Shown: positions 48,965 through 60,292 of the stretch, piece after piece
How positions within the stretch are numbered: position 1 is the first letter of the stretch
Layout of the letters: each line of letters opens with the position of its first letter
NCBI RefSeq assembly: GCF_000519305.1
Contig: NZ_JAFG01000005.1
Location: forward strand, 650,478 to 714,477
Reading direction: 5' to 3'
DNA from: Mesorhizobium ciceri WSM4083
GTDB lineage: Bacteria > Pseudomonadota > Alphaproteobacteria > Rhizobiales > Rhizobiaceae
DNA length: 64,000 nt
The notes under the pieces: generated by a model
The model's input: the letters and a program-made list of their open reading frames with translations, nothing else
Database searches by the model: none
Told to the model about the DNA's origin: nothing
Position numbers and translations under genes: made by a program

Positions 48965-49987
48965 ATGAAGACACGGCATTTCGACCGCATCGGCAATGGC
49001 GGCATCAGTTTCACCGAGCTCGGCTTCGGCACGGCGCCGCTCGGCAACCTCTACCGTGCCGTCTCCGACGAGGACGCCAACGCCACGCTGGAGGCCGCCT
49101 GGGCGACCGGCTGCCGCTACTACGACACCGCGCCGCTCTATGGGCTCGGCCTGTCGGAAACGCGGCTCAACCCGTTCCTGCGCGGCAAGAAGCGCGACGA
49201 CTATGTGCTGTCGAGCAAGGTCGGCCGCATCATGCGCGCCTGCCCGCCCGAAGAGCGCACCGGCATCGGCAAGTTCTTCGACACGCCATCACGCCGCGAG
49301 GTGTACGACTACAGCTATGACGGTGTCATGCGCTCATTCGAAGCCTCGCTTGAGCGCCTCGGCGTCGACCGGATCGACATCCTCTTCGTGCACGATGTCG
49401 ACATCTTCACGCACGGCAGCAAGGAGGCCTCCGACCGGCGCATCGAGGAGTTTATGCGCTCGGGCTATTACGGCCTGCTGTCGCTGCGCGACCAGGGCGT
49501 GATCAAGGCGTTCGGTGGCGGCATCAATGAGTGGCAGGTCGCGCAGACGCTGGCTGAGCGCGGCGACTTCGACCTGTTCCTGCTGGCCGGGCGCTATACG
49601 CTCTTGGAACAGGAGGCGCTGACATCCTTCCTGCCGCTCTGCCAGGCACGCGGCATCGGCATCGTTCTCGGCGGGCCCTATAATTCCGGCATCCTGGCAA
49701 CCGGACCGAAGCCCGGCGCCTACTACAATTACTCCGAAGCGCCGAAGGACATTCTCGAGCGGGTCGCCGGCATCGAAAGCGTCTGCAAGCGTCATGGTGT
49801 CAGGCTGATCGAGGCCGCCCTGAAATTCCCGTTGCTGCATCCCTCGGTCGTTTCGGTGATCCCCGGTGGCCAGCGGCCGAGCGAAGTCGAGAGCAATCGC
49901 TCGCTGCTCGATGCGAAACTGCCGGCAGCGCTTTGGGCCGATCTCAAGCAGGAAGGCCTGATGCGCGCCGAGGCGCCGACCGCATAG
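48965..49987 (+). CDS. Aldo/keto reductase (D-threo-aldose / L-fucose dehydrogenase class)
   Basis: 340 residues. The (beta/alpha)8 pattern is clear: ELGFGTAPLGNLYRAVSDEDA, YYDTAPLYGLGLSETRL with catalytic Asp and Tyr, SSKVGRIMR with Lys, ILFVHDVDIF with His, and GGQRPSEVESN near the C-terminus. Enzymes of this branch oxidise L-fucose, D-arabinose and similar sugars at C1 with NAD(P). With a FucU-type mutarotase in the cluster, a fucose-like substrate is a reasonable hypothesis. Confidence 0.9.
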   Translation: MKTRHFDRIGNGGISFTELGFGTAPLGNLYRAVSDEDANATLEAAWATGCRYYDTAPLYGLGLSETRLNPFLRGKKRDDYVLSSKVGRIMRACPPEERTGIGKFFDTPSRREVYDYSYDGVMRSFEASLERLGVDRIDILFVHDVDIFTHGSKEASDRRIEEFMRSGYYGLLSLRDQGVIKAFGGGINEWQVAQTLAERGDFDLFLLAGRYTLLEQEALTSFLPLCQARGIGIVLGGPYNSGILATGPKPGAYYNYSEAPKDILERVAGIESVCKRHGVRLIEAALKFPLLHPSVVSVIPGGQRPSEVESNRSLLDAKLPAALWADLKQEGLMRAEAPTA

Positions 49988-50020
49988 CATCGCCGCCATC
50001 GCGTCAGCGTCGGGACAATG

Positions 50021-50160
50021 AAAAGCCGGGCAAGCCCGGCTTTTCTGGTCGCGTGTACGTGCGTAGGTCACGAAAATGAAAAGCCGGGCAAGCCCGGCTT
50101 TTCTGGTCGCATGTACCCGCGTAGGGCGCCACAATGAAAAGCCGGGCAAGCCCGGCTTTT
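50021..50160. terminator. Three tandem identical hairpin terminators with a 58-bp period
   Basis: The same 24-base palindrome (arms AAAAGCCGGG/CCCGGCTTTT) occurs at 50021-50044, 50079-50102 and 50137-50160, at exact 58-base spacing, and the intervening sequence is also conserved (CTGGTCGC-TGTAC-GCGTAGG). Each has A runs on one side and T runs on the other, so each works in both directions. They lie between the aldo/keto reductase end and the hupB end. Confidence 0.9.
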
Positions 50161-50186
50161 CTGAGGTCTCTGAAAAGAAAAAACGC

Positions 50187-50459
50187 TTAGTTGACTGCGT
50201 CCTTGAGGCCTTTGCCGGCCGAGAACTTCGGCACGGTACGCGCCGGGATCTTCACTTCGGCGCCGGTCTGAGGATTGCGGCCGGTCGACGCCGCACGCTT
50301 TGACACGGTGAAATTGCCAAAGCCGACAAGCCGGACATCGCCGCCCTTCTTCAGTTCGCCGGTGATCACGGAAAATACCGCATCGACCGCCGACTGCGCG
50401 TCACCCTTCGAAATGCTCGCGGCGTCGGCGACAGCGGACACCAGTTCGTTCTTGTTCAT
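50187..50459 (-). CDS. hupB: HU family DNA-binding protein
   Basis: 90 residues from the ATG at 50459, preceded by GGAAGGGAA. It begins MNKNELVSAVADAASISKGD and has the DNA-binding arm GFGNFTVSKRAASTGRNPQTGAEVKIPA. HU bends and compacts DNA. It follows lon on the same strand, as in most Rhizobiales, but a terminator (50601-50625) separates them. A TTGGTT-17-TAAAGT promoter lies about 60-90 bases before the start. Confidence 0.97.
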   Translation of the reverse strand: MNKNELVSAVADAASISKGDAQSAVDAVFSVITGELKKGGDVRLVGFGNFTVSKRAASTGRNPQTGAEVKIPARTVPKFSAGKGLKDAVN

Positions 50460-50600
50460 AAAAATTCCCTTCCATGAGAACACCGGAACTAACGACTCAT
50501 CCGGCAGGAAACGGACTTTAGAAAGAAGCGTTGCCGCAACCAAGTCGAAAAGGCAGGAAAAAAGCGGAAAAAGCCCGGAAATGCTGGGTTTTTCACATGA

Positions 50601-50625
50601 AAAAGCCGGGCGCTAGGCCCGGCTC
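50601..50625 (-). terminator. Intrinsic terminator of lon
   Basis: On the minus strand AGCCGGGC/GCCCGGCT form a stem around CTAGC and are followed by TTTTTCATG. It lies about 130 bases after the lon stop and upstream of hupB. Confidence 0.75.
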
Positions 50626-50654
50626 TCTGTTTGTGCACTGCAACCTTGGCGAAA

Positions 50655-50757
50655 ACCGTCGCACAGCCCCGAAAACCGTAGCCGGTTTTCCGAAAGGGGC
50701 CATACGCAAGTCTGAGCGTTAGAGCGTCCTTGTGCGTCCAGATGGACGCACGGCGCT

Positions 50758-50761
<4 letters not shown>
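50655..50761. repeat. Rhizobial mosaic palindrome overlapping the lon stop codon
   Basis: The core is a nested stem: TTAGAGCG/CGCTCTAA (50719-50726, 50754-50761) outside and GTGCGTCC/GGACGCAC (50732-50739, 50744-50751) inside, with loop AGAT. A GAAAACCG/CGGTTTTC hairpin lies beside it (about 50671-50690). Together they look like a RIME-type mosaic element of Rhizobiales (from memory). Lon's TAG stop (50760-50758) lies inside the outer arm. Confidence 0.75.
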
Positions 50762-53169
<2,408 letters not shown>

Positions 53170-53429
53170 TGTCCAACCTTTCATGTCGCGGCCGCTAATT
53201 GAGCCAACCGCGAATCTTATATTAACGACCGGGGATCGTTCCGCCTACCACCGTTTGTGACGGGAGTTTTACAGCACACAAATCGGGCACCTCGGCCTTC
53301 TCCAGTTAGTTGGATGCACGACCCCCAAAGATCAAGGGGCGTGTCCAAATCCGCACTTCCAACCCGTCCACGAGTGGCACATTTGCGACGCCCAGCCCGT
53401 ATGCCGCGCAAAACCCCGGTGCGACAGCA
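53170..53429. other. Intergenic region between clpX and lon
   Basis: The 307-base gap holds the clpX terminator at its right end (listed separately). On the minus strand, TATAAG about 50 bases before the lon ATG could be a -10 element. I searched it for a clear heat-shock promoter of the type seen before clpP and found none. Nothing else is recognised in it. Confidence 0.5.
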
Positions 53430-53453
53430 AAACGGCGCCTTGCGGCGCCGTTT
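53430..53453 (-). terminator. Intrinsic terminator of clpX
   Basis: A perfect 10-bp stem (AAACGGCGCC/GGCGCCGTTT) with loop TTGC lies 24 bases after the clpX stop and is followed by TTTTG on the minus strand. Confidence 0.85.
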
Positions 53454-53476
53454 CAGAACTTCGCTGCGGGCTCATG

Positions 53477-54751
53477 TCAGGCGCTGACATTGCCCTTCTT
53501 TTCCTTCTGCTCGGAGTAGATGTAGAGCGGCCGGGCACTGCCGGTGACTACCTCCTCCGAAATCACCACTTCGCGCACGCCTTCGAGTGCGGGAAGCTCG
53601 AACATCGTGTCGAGCAGGATCGCTTCCATGATCGAACGCAGGCCGCGCGCGCCGGTCTTGCGCTCGATGGCGCGCTTGGCGATGGCCGAAAGAGCGTTCT
53701 CGTGGAAAGTCAGGTCGACATTCTCCATCTCGAACAGCCGCTGATACTGCTTGACCAGCGCGTTCTTCGGCTCGGTCAGGATCTGGATCAGCGCCGGTTC
53801 GTCAAGGTCTTCCAACGTCGCCAGGACCGGCAGACGGCCGACAAATTCGGGGATAAGACCGAACTTCAACAGATCCTCGGGCTCGACCAGACGGAAAACA
53901 TCGCCGGTGCGGCGATCCTCGGGCGAAGCGACGATGGCGCCGAAGCCGATCGACGTCTTGCGGCCGCGATCCGAGATGATCTTGTCCAGCCCGGCGAAGG
54001 CGCCGCCGCAGATGAACAGGATGTTGGCTGTATCGACCTGCAGGAACTCCTGCTGCGGATGCTTCCTGCCACCCTGCGGCGGCACGGAGGCGACGGTGCC
54101 TTCCATGATCTTCAGGAGCGCCTGCTGCACCCCCTCGCCCGACACGTCGCGGGTGATCGAGGGATTGTCCGACTTGCGCGAAATCTTGTCGATTTCGTCG
54201 ATGTAGACGATGCCGCGCTGGGCGCGCTCGACATTGTAGTCGGCCGACTGCAGCAGCTTCAGGATGATGTTCTCGACGTCCTCGCCGACGTAACCGGCTT
54301 CGGTCAGCGTCGTTGCGTCAGCCATGGTGAACGGCACGTCGATGATGCGGGCCAGCGTCTGCGCGAGCAGCGTCTTGCCGCAACCGGTCGGGCCGATCAG
54401 CAGGATATTGGACTTCGCCAGTTCGACATCGTTGTTCTTGCCGGCATGCGCGAGGCGCTTGTAGTGGTTGTGGACAGCCACCGACAGCACGCGCTTGGCG
54501 TAGGGCTGGCCGATGACATAGTCGTCGAGAACCTTGAGGATCTCCTGCGGTGTCGGCACGCCTTCGCGCGACTTCACCATCGAGGTCTTGTTCTCCTCAC
54601 GGATGATATCCATGCAGAGTTCGACGCACTCGTCGCAGATGAAGACCGTCGGACCGGCGATCAGCTTGCGCACTTCGTGCTGGCTTTTGCCGCAAAACGA
54701 GCAGTAAAGCGTGTTCTTGGAATCGCCGCTGTTGTTGCCGACCTTGCTCAT
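53477..54751 (-). CDS. clpX: ATP-dependent Clp protease ATP-binding subunit ClpX
   Basis: 424 residues from the ATG at 54751, which has AAAGGA at proper spacing, unlike the ATG two codons upstream. The N-terminal C4 zinc finger (C17, C20, C39, C42 in YCSFCGK and [10 protein letters not shown]) recruits substrates; Walker A GPTGCGKT (about 119-126), the pore loop GYVGEDVE and sensor arginine region [15 protein letters not shown] are intact. ClpX unfolds tagged proteins and feeds them to ClpP, encoded 298 bases upstream. Confidence 0.98.
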   Translation of the reverse strand: MSKVGNNSGDSKNTLYCSFCGKSQHEVRKLIAGPTVFICDECVELCMDIIREENKTSMVKSREGVPTPQEILKVLDDYVIGQPYAKRVLSVAVHNHYKRLAHAGKNNDVELAKSNILLIGPTGCGKTLLAQTLARIIDVPFTMADATTLTEAGYVGEDVENIILKLLQSADYNVERAQRGIVYIDEIDKISRKSDNPSITRDVSGEGVQQALLKIMEGTVASVPPQGGRKHPQQEFLQVDTANILFICGGAFAGLDKIISDRGRKTSIGFGAIVASPEDRRTGDVFRLVEPEDLLKFGLIPEFVGRLPVLATLEDLDEPALIQILTEPKNALVKQYQRLFEMENVDLTFHENALSAIAKRAIERKTGARGLRSIMEAILLDTMFELPALEGVREVVISEEVVTGSARPLYIYSEQKEKKGNVSA

Positions 54752-55048
54752 TTTCATGTCCTTTCATGGCCGCCCGCCGATGGTCTGGCTGAAAGGGCGC
54801 ATACTCTATCTATCGCGGGAATCCGCCGCCGCCAGTGTGTCCCGGCTCCCGCAACGCATTCCGTACGAAACACAAATCAGAAAACGTGGCAATGATTCGC
54901 GACAACCCCGCATAAAGCTAAGCCGCCGAAACTCAACATAGCCTTAACGTAGGCAATCCTGTCCCCCGAGGGAACAGCCAATTGTGGCCGAAATGCCGCA
55001 AGACACACCAAAAGCGCGTGATGCCGCCATCCAACTGCCAATAAGCCC

Positions 55049-55678
55049 TTATGCCACGACGCCTTCAGGCGGCTCGCGCGACGAAATGACCTTGTCGATG
55101 AGGCCGAAATCCCTGGCTTCGTCGGCGGTCATGAAATGGTCGCGGTCGAGCGTCTTCTCGATCTCTTCGTAGCTCTTGCCGGTATGCTTGACGTAGACCT
55201 CGTTGAGGCGACGCTTCAGCTTGACGATATCCATGGCATGGCGCTCGATGTCGGATGCCTGACCCTGGAAGCCGCCGGAAGGCTGGTGAACCATGATGCG
55301 GGCGTTCGGCGTGGCAAAGCGCATGTCCTTGTGACCGGCGGTCAGGAGCAGCGAGCCCATCGAAGCCGCCTGGCCGATGCAGAGCGTCGACACGGCCGGC
55401 TTGATGAACTGCATGGTGTCGTAGATCGCCATGCCCGAAGTGACGACGCCGCCCGGCGAATTGATGTAGAGGTTGATTTCCTTCTTCGGATTCTCGGCTT
55501 CGAGGAACAAAAGCTGCGCGCAGACCAGCGTCGCCATGCCGTCCTCGACCGGACCGGTGATGAAAATGATGCGCTCCTTGAGGAGGCGCGAGAAAATGTC
55601 GTAGGCTCGCTCGCCGCGATTGGTCTGTTCGACCACCATCGGAACGAGGTTCATGTAGGTTTCGACGGGGTTCTTCAT
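55049..55678 (-). CDS. clpP: ATP-dependent Clp protease proteolytic subunit ClpP
   Basis: 209 residues. The serine protease triad is in [11 protein letters not shown] (Ser about 106), [14 protein letters not shown] (His about 131) and the Asp of [12 protein letters not shown] (about 180). It assembles in two stacked rings and degrades proteins delivered by ClpX or ClpA. A heat-shock-type promoter lies 82-114 bases upstream. The 297-base gap to clpX holds no recognised gene; clpX may have its own promoter there. Confidence 0.98.
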   Translation of the reverse strand: MKNPVETYMNLVPMVVEQTNRGERAYDIFSRLLKERIIFITGPVEDGMATLVCAQLLFLEAENPKKEINLYINSPGGVVTSGMAIYDTMQFIKPAVSTLCIGQAASMGSLLLTAGHKDMRFATPNARIMVHQPSGGFQGQASDIERHAMDIVKLKRRLNEVYVKHTGKSYEEIEKTLDRDHFMTADEARDFGLIDKVISSREPPEGVVA

Positions 55679-55759
55679 CAGATATCTCTTATCTCGCGGT
55701 GGGATTCCGGCGCCGGCAATGCCGGCAGATCGGGCAGAATCGGTTCTGGATCGTTATTC

Positions 55760-55792
55760 CGTAAATAGGATGCCGGCTCATCCTTGTGCAAG
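55760..55792 (-). promoter_or_regulatory. Heat-shock (RpoH-type) promoter of clpP
   Basis: On the minus strand CTTGCA (55792-55787), a 17-base spacer and CCTATTTACG (55769-55760) match the alphaproteobacterial heat-shock consensus CTTGAC-N17-CYTATNTNNG as I recall it; the -10 region matches at every specified base. Transcription would start about 75 bases before the clpP ATG. Confidence 0.75.
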
Positions 55793-56016
55793 GCCGACCC
55801 CTCCTAGCCATCTGGGTAAGTCGAATCAAGCTTTCTGACCGAGGATTCGCGGGCGGCGGATGCCTCCGCGGGTCCGGAGCCGCATGGCCGGCCCCGCAAG
55901 GTAGCAGTTTCTTAACCGCGTCACTTAACGAAATGCGCCGAAATCGCTTTTCTCGGAAACGGCTTCCTCTACAATTCAACGTTGAGCTTATGCGTAGAGT
56001 TCAACAGGGGAGTGTC
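55793..56016. other. Rest of the clpP / repeat-protein intergenic region
   Basis: The full gap (55679-56016, 338 bases) separates divergent genes. Besides the clpP promoter it has a GC-rich stretch with several small hairpins (about 55850-55890) and TTAACCGCGTCACTTAACG (55912-55930), which resembles two CtrA half sites but with a 9-base spacing instead of 7. The secreted-protein gene promoter is probably near 55905-55960 but no boxes are clear. Confidence 0.4.
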
Positions 56017-56607
56017 ATGCCCGGGAAAACCGCATGCTTCACCATTGCCGCGCTGACCGTGCTCGGCACGATTTCGCAGACGACGGCTGGCGGCCGCGCC
56101 GTGGAATGTTTTGAGCCGGTCCGCAGTCCGGCCGTCTACGACACGGTCTATGAAGACGTGATGATCAGTCCGCCCGGTCAGCAGGTCGACTATATCGCCC
56201 CTATCTATGGCACGCGCGAGCGAGTCGTGATGACCGTTCCGGCGCAAGTGACCTACCAGATCGTACCGGCCGTCACCCGCACCGTCTACCGCACGGTCCG
56301 GGTCGATGGCGGCGGCTATTCCTGGGAATGGCGCGTCATCCATGGCCGCAAAGTGCTGTGCAAGGTCTGGCACAAGGCGCGCTACGAACGTGTTGCCAAA
56401 ACCGTGGTGATCCAGCCCGAACGCACGCGGCGCGTCGTCATCCCGGCGCAATACGATAGGATCGCCCAGGAGGTGCTGGTGCGGCCGGAACAAAGGCGCG
56501 TCATCGATGTCCCCGCCTCCTACCAGACCGTCGCGCGTCGTGTGCTGGTTCGCGAAGGGTCTTCCAGCTGGCGGCGCGTGCATATTCCCAGGCACTGCCA
56601 GGATTAG
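56017..56607 (+). CDS. Secreted protein with VPAxY-VLVxPE repeats, unknown function
   Basis: 196 residues from the ATG at 56017, preceded by AGGGGAG. A signal peptide (ACFTIAALTVLGTISQTTAGG) covers about the first 28 residues. The mature part has repeated beta-rich units: RRVVIPAQYDRIAQEVLVRPE, then RRVIDVPASYQTVARRVLVRE and a WRRV ending, and a related unit near the start (RVVMTVPAQVTYQIVPAVTRTVY). This repeat type occurs in some OmpA-family envelope proteins, as far as I recall. Three cysteines are present in the mature part. It probably acts in the periplasm or at the outer membrane. It is divergent from clpP. Confidence 0.75.
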   Translation: MPGKTACFTIAALTVLGTISQTTAGGRAVECFEPVRSPAVYDTVYEDVMISPPGQQVDYIAPIYGTRERVVMTVPAQVTYQIVPAVTRTVYRTVRVDGGGYSWEWRVIHGRKVLCKVWHKARYERVAKTVVIQPERTRRVVIPAQYDRIAQEVLVRPEQRRVIDVPASYQTVARRVLVREGSSSWRRVHIPRHCQD

Positions 56608-56619
56608 GCTGGGAAGCGG

Positions 56620-57726
56620 TCAGGCGACAACCTCCGCCCGCAGCCATGCCTTCAGACCGGCGACATCCCCGTCGCCGACAGCAGCGGCAACGCGCCTGCC
56701 GACCGCCGCGCCGAACTTGTAGCCGTGGCCGGAGCATGCCGAGACAACAAGGCATTTGCCCTTTTCATGCGCCATGAATTTTTCATCTGATGTGAAAGTG
56801 TAGGCGCAGGTGACGACCTCGGTCACCCGATAGTCCGCGATGCGGGCGATCGGCGGCGAAAACAGGTTGCGGATCGCCTCGCCCTCGCCCGCCACCGGCT
56901 GCCGGTTCCAGTCGGCGTCGCTGGTCGGCACCCTGTGCAGCCCGGACCCGAATTTCATGCCGGCGCCGCCCGAGGGCGGGATCACATAGCCGTCGATCGC
57001 GCCGCCGACATCGAGGATGACCGGCGCCGCCCGCCAGGCCGCCTTGAGGTCGGCGGGCGGTTCGACATAGGCAAGCGCGGTTCGATACGTCTTCAGTTCG
57101 CCGTCCAACTCCGGAAACAGTTTCAGCACCCAAGCGCCGGCGGCGACAACGATACGGTCGGCCTGCATGGTCTCACCGCTTTCGAGCACGATGTGGCCGG
57201 CTTCGGCGTCGACTTCGACGACCTTGCTATTTTCGTAGACATTGGCGCCATTGGCGCGCAGCCACTTTGCCAGGCCGGAGGCGATCTTGCGGCAATGCAG
57301 GGCGCCGCCTTCGGTCGAGAAATAGGCGTAGCGAAACGAGCCGGGCTCGAGGAACGGCCAGCGTTTCACGGCTGCATCCGGCTCCAGCAATTCGAACGGA
57401 AAATTGCCTTGTTCGAGGCCCTCCCGATATTCCTCGGCCTCGTCGCCCGGCTCGCGCGAAATGCAGACAAATCCCCTGGGATCGAGATGGTTTTCGCCGA
57501 GATCGGCCCACATCTCGTCCCAGGCCTGGTAGGCCTCGGTGATCAGCCGGCCGTAGCCGGTCCCCGCGCGGTAGGCGCGGCGGATGATGCGGTGGTGGTC
57601 GCCCGACGCGGCCAGCGGGTTTGGGATCGGCCCTTGCTCGACGATCGAAACGCTGTGACCCGCCTTGACCAGCGACCACGCGGTGGAGAGGCCGGCGATA
57701 CCCGCCCCGACAACGATCACATTCAT
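56620..57726 (-). CDS. FAD-dependent amino acid/amine oxidoreductase (DadA/SolA-like)
   Basis: 368 residues from the ATG at 57726. The N-terminus has the dinucleotide-binding VVGAGIAGLSTAWSLVKAGHSV, and the C-terminus VVSACSGHGYKFGAAVGRRVA, with the cysteine-adjacent SGHG motif of monomeric sarcosine oxidase and N-methyltryptophan oxidase relatives. The Cys in SACSGHG corresponds to the covalent flavin site of those enzymes. The substrate is probably a secondary or N-methyl amino acid. It is divergent from a cytochrome P450 gene 104 bases away. Confidence 0.88.
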   Translation of the reverse strand: MNVIVVGAGIAGLSTAWSLVKAGHSVSIVEQGPIPNPLAASGDHHRIIRRAYRAGTGYGRLITEAYQAWDEMWADLGENHLDPRGFVCISREPGDEAEEYREGLEQGNFPFELLEPDAAVKRWPFLEPGSFRYAYFSTEGGALHCRKIASGLAKWLRANGANVYENSKVVEVDAEAGHIVLESGETMQADRIVVAAGAWVLKLFPELDGELKTYRTALAYVEPPADLKAAWRAAPVILDVGGAIDGYVIPPSGGAGMKFGSGLHRVPTSDADWNRQPVAGEGEAIRNLFSPPIARIADYRVTEVVTCAYTFTSDEKFMAHEKGKCLVVSACSGHGYKFGAAVGRRVAAAVGDGDVAGLKAWLRAEVVA

Positions 57727-57829
57727 CAAATCAGACTTTCCGCAGCCGGTTGGCTGGCTCAACGCATTGGGTTGCGGGCGCCAACATACGGTCTGGAACC
57801 AAGCTGGCAAGCCGCGCTATTGGTCCAGC

Positions 57830-59080
57830 ATGAGCAAATTGACGCCGCCCACCCTGGCATTTGATCCAGCCACCCGTCGGCTGCGGCTGGACCCGCATGA
57901 CCCGGCTTTTTTTCAGAACCCCTATGATGCCTATGCCTTCCTGCATGGCGTATCGAGTGCATTCTTCTGGGAAGAATTCGGCTTCTGGTGCTTTGGCGGT
58001 TTCGACGACGTCAACCGGCTGCTGCGCGATCGCCGCTTCGGCCGGCAGAACCCGGCCGGCATTCCAGACAGCCGCGGCATTGGACAGGACCGCAGCCATC
58101 TCAGGGCCTTCGACGGCATCGAAGCCAATTCGATGCTGGAACTGGAGCCGCCGGTGCACACGCGGCTGAGAACACTGGTCAACCGCGCCTTCGTCTCGCG
58201 CCAGGTCGAACGGCTGCGGCCGCGTGTCGAGGCTTTGGCCAACGAGCTGATCGACCGTTTCGAACCAGGCAAGACGGTCGACCTGTTGCCTGCTTTCGCG
58301 GCGCCCTTGCCGATCACCATCATTGCCGAAATGCTCGGCGTGCCGGTCGAAATGGGGCCCCAACTGCTCGACTGGTCGCACCAGATGGTTGCCATGTATA
58401 TCCATGGCCGTACGCGCGAAACCGAGGAGACGGCCAACCGTGCGGCCGGCGAATTTGCCGATTTCCTGCGAGGCTACGTCACCGAGCGGCGCAAGAACCC
58501 CGGCGACGACCTGTTGTCGCTGCTGATCTCGGCGCAGGAGGACGGTGAGAGGCTGTCGGAGGACGAGATGGTGTCCTCGGCGATCTTGCTGCTCAATGCC
58601 GGCCATGAAGCGACCGTGCACCAGACCGGCAATGCCGTCCGCTCGATCCTTTTGCAAGGCGGCGATGTCAGCCGCTTCTTCGGTTCGCCCGAAGCGACCG
58701 CGGCAACGGTCGAGGAATGCCTGCGCTTCGACGCGCCGCTGCACATGTTCGCGCGCTATGCCTATCAGGAGATCGAGGTCGCGCCCGGTATCGTCGTGCA
58801 GCCGGGCCAGACGATCGGGCTGCTGCTGGGCATGGCCAATCATGACCCACGCGCCTTCGCCGATCCCCTCGCCTTCCAGCCGGGCCGTTCGGACCAGAAG
58901 AACGTTTCCTTCGGCGCCGGCATCCATTTCTGCATCGGCGCGCCGCTCGCCCGGCTCGAATTGCAGGTGTCGCTGAAAACCCTGTTCGAACGGCACCCGA
59001 AGCTGCATCTTGCCGAAGAGGCGCGCTTTCGGGACACTTACCATTTCCATGGGCTGGAAACGCTCGCCGTCGGCTTTTGA
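57830..59080 (+). CDS. Cytochrome P450
   Basis: 416 residues from the ATG at 57830, a soluble bacterial class I type with no membrane anchor. The I-helix AGHEATVHQ (about 257-265; the usual acid-Thr pair is present as E-T/A-T), ExxR in EECLRFD (about 293-299) and the haem-binding FGAGIHFCIGAPLAR (Cys about 368) are intact. It hydroxylates an unknown small molecule using a ferredoxin system that is not encoded nearby. It shares a promoter region with the FAD oxidoreductase. Confidence 0.93.
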   Translation: MSKLTPPTLAFDPATRRLRLDPHDPAFFQNPYDAYAFLHGVSSAFFWEEFGFWCFGGFDDVNRLLRDRRFGRQNPAGIPDSRGIGQDRSHLRAFDGIEANSMLELEPPVHTRLRTLVNRAFVSRQVERLRPRVEALANELIDRFEPGKTVDLLPAFAAPLPITIIAEMLGVPVEMGPQLLDWSHQMVAMYIHGRTRETEETANRAAGEFADFLRGYVTERRKNPGDDLLSLLISAQEDGERLSEDEMVSSAILLLNAGHEATVHQTGNAVRSILLQGGDVSRFFGSPEATAATVEECLRFDAPLHMFARYAYQEIEVAPGIVVQPGQTIGLLLGMANHDPRAFADPLAFQPGRSDQKNVSFGAGIHFCIGAPLARLELQVSLKTLFERHPKLHLAEEARFRDTYHFHGLETLAVGF

Positions 59081-59277
59081 GTACCGCTGGGCCGCCGGCC
59101 TGTTTCACCATGGCGCCAGCCGCAACCACAAGGTCTGCTCACCGGACCGCCTACGACATGCCCTTCCACGACAAGGCACCGGAAGCTATCTCAGCCAGTT
59201 CCAGCGAAATAGTCATAGCAGGCAGCACAAGCTTGGGGGAGAGCCTGAAGGCCGTTGCTGGCAGCCCCTGTTGATCC

Positions 59278-60237
59278 ATGCCAAATCGCAAGATCGGTCG
59301 AGCGCGACATATCCGGAAAGGCCTAACTGGTGTCGTCACGGAGAAAGAGACGTTGAAGGCCGCACTTGAAAACTACCAGGCTCGAATGCAGCGGGTGCTG
59401 GACCATATAGACCAGCATCTGGATGACGATCTGGGGCTGGAGGCGTTGAGCGGTGTCGCGGCGTTCTCGAAATACCATTTCCACCGGCAGTTCACGTCCA
59501 CCTTCGGGGTGTCCGTGCATCGCTATGTCCAGCTCGCCCGCATGAAGCGTGCTTCGTACAGACTTGCCGAAAGTGACGCCCAAAGCGTCACCGACATAGC
59601 CATGGATGCCGGTTACGACGCGCCGGATGCCTTCGCCCGCGCCTTTCGGCAACGGTTCGGGCAATCGCCCTCGTCGTTCCGGAAATCTCCCGACTGGGGG
59701 TCGTGGCTCATGGCCTTCGGGCCCCTCGAAAAAGCAAGGAACACGCTCATGCAGATAATCTTTGAACACGACGACGTGACGATCCGCGATGTGCCCCCGA
59801 CGCCGGTGGCGATCATGGAGCACCGCGGAGACCGGGCGACGCTCCAGGACACCATCCAGCGGTTCATCGCCTGGCGTAAGGCCGCGGGCTTGTCGCCCGA
59901 GACAAGCCCGACCTTCAACATCTTCCGTTCCGAAAGGGAGCCCGCGGTCCCGGCTGACTACAGCATGGACATTTGTGCCGGGACCGACCGGCCGATCGAG
60001 GCGAATGACGCGCAGATGAAGGCTGGCGTGATTCCCGGCGGACGCTGCGCGGTGCTGCGCTATCCCGGCAATACCAACAATCTCGAACCCGCAGCACTTT
60101 ACCTTTATCGTGAATGGCTTCCGGCCAGCGGCGAGGAAGCACGCGACTTTCCGATCTATTGCCAACGACGGCTGTCCTTCTTCCCGGAAAGGTCGGTCTA
60201 TGAAGTGGTGCTTGAACTCTTTCTGCCGCTCAAATAG
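59278..60237 (+). CDS. AraC-family regulator with GyrI-like effector domain
   Basis: 319 residues from the first ATG; a TTG at 59353 with a GGAGAAAGAG site upstream is an alternative start. Residues about 36-135 form the double HTH of AraC (LGLEALSGVAAFSKYHFHRQF and SVTDIAMDAGYDAPDAFARAFRQRFGQSPSSF). The C-terminal half (about 160-319) is a GyrI-like small-molecule domain with VPPTPVAIMEHRGDRATLQDTI and FPIYCQRRLSFFPERSVYEVVLEL. Proteins of this plan (Rob, SoxS-like) respond to toxic compounds. The 197-bp space before it has a 54-codon ORF at 59110 with no recognisable homology. Confidence 0.9.
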   Translation: MPNRKIGRARHIRKGLTGVVTEKETLKAALENYQARMQRVLDHIDQHLDDDLGLEALSGVAAFSKYHFHRQFTSTFGVSVHRYVQLARMKRASYRLAESDAQSVTDIAMDAGYDAPDAFARAFRQRFGQSPSSFRKSPDWGSWLMAFGPLEKARNTLMQIIFEHDDVTIRDVPPTPVAIMEHRGDRATLQDTIQRFIAWRKAAGLSPETSPTFNIFRSEREPAVPADYSMDICAGTDRPIEANDAQMKAGVIPGGRCAVLRYPGNTNNLEPAALYLYREWLPASGEEARDFPIYCQRRLSFFPERSVYEVVLELFLPLK

Positions 60238-60292
60238 CTCTGCAGGACAGCGGCTTGTCCCTTCCGATCGCGAGAAGCGTGGCGATGCGAGA

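Noticed and set aside
50021..50160. Regularly spaced repeats resembling a short CRISPR array
   Set aside because: Only three copies, the repeats are terminator-like palindromes, the sequence between them is itself repeated, and no cas gene is present.
55912..55930. CtrA binding site TTAA-N-TTAA
   Set aside because: The spacing is 9 bases rather than the canonical 7, so it was left as a description only.
59110..59274. 54-codon ORF before the AraC-type gene
   Set aside because: It lacks a good ribosome-binding site and shows no recognisable features; a few codons of chance openness are expected in this base composition.
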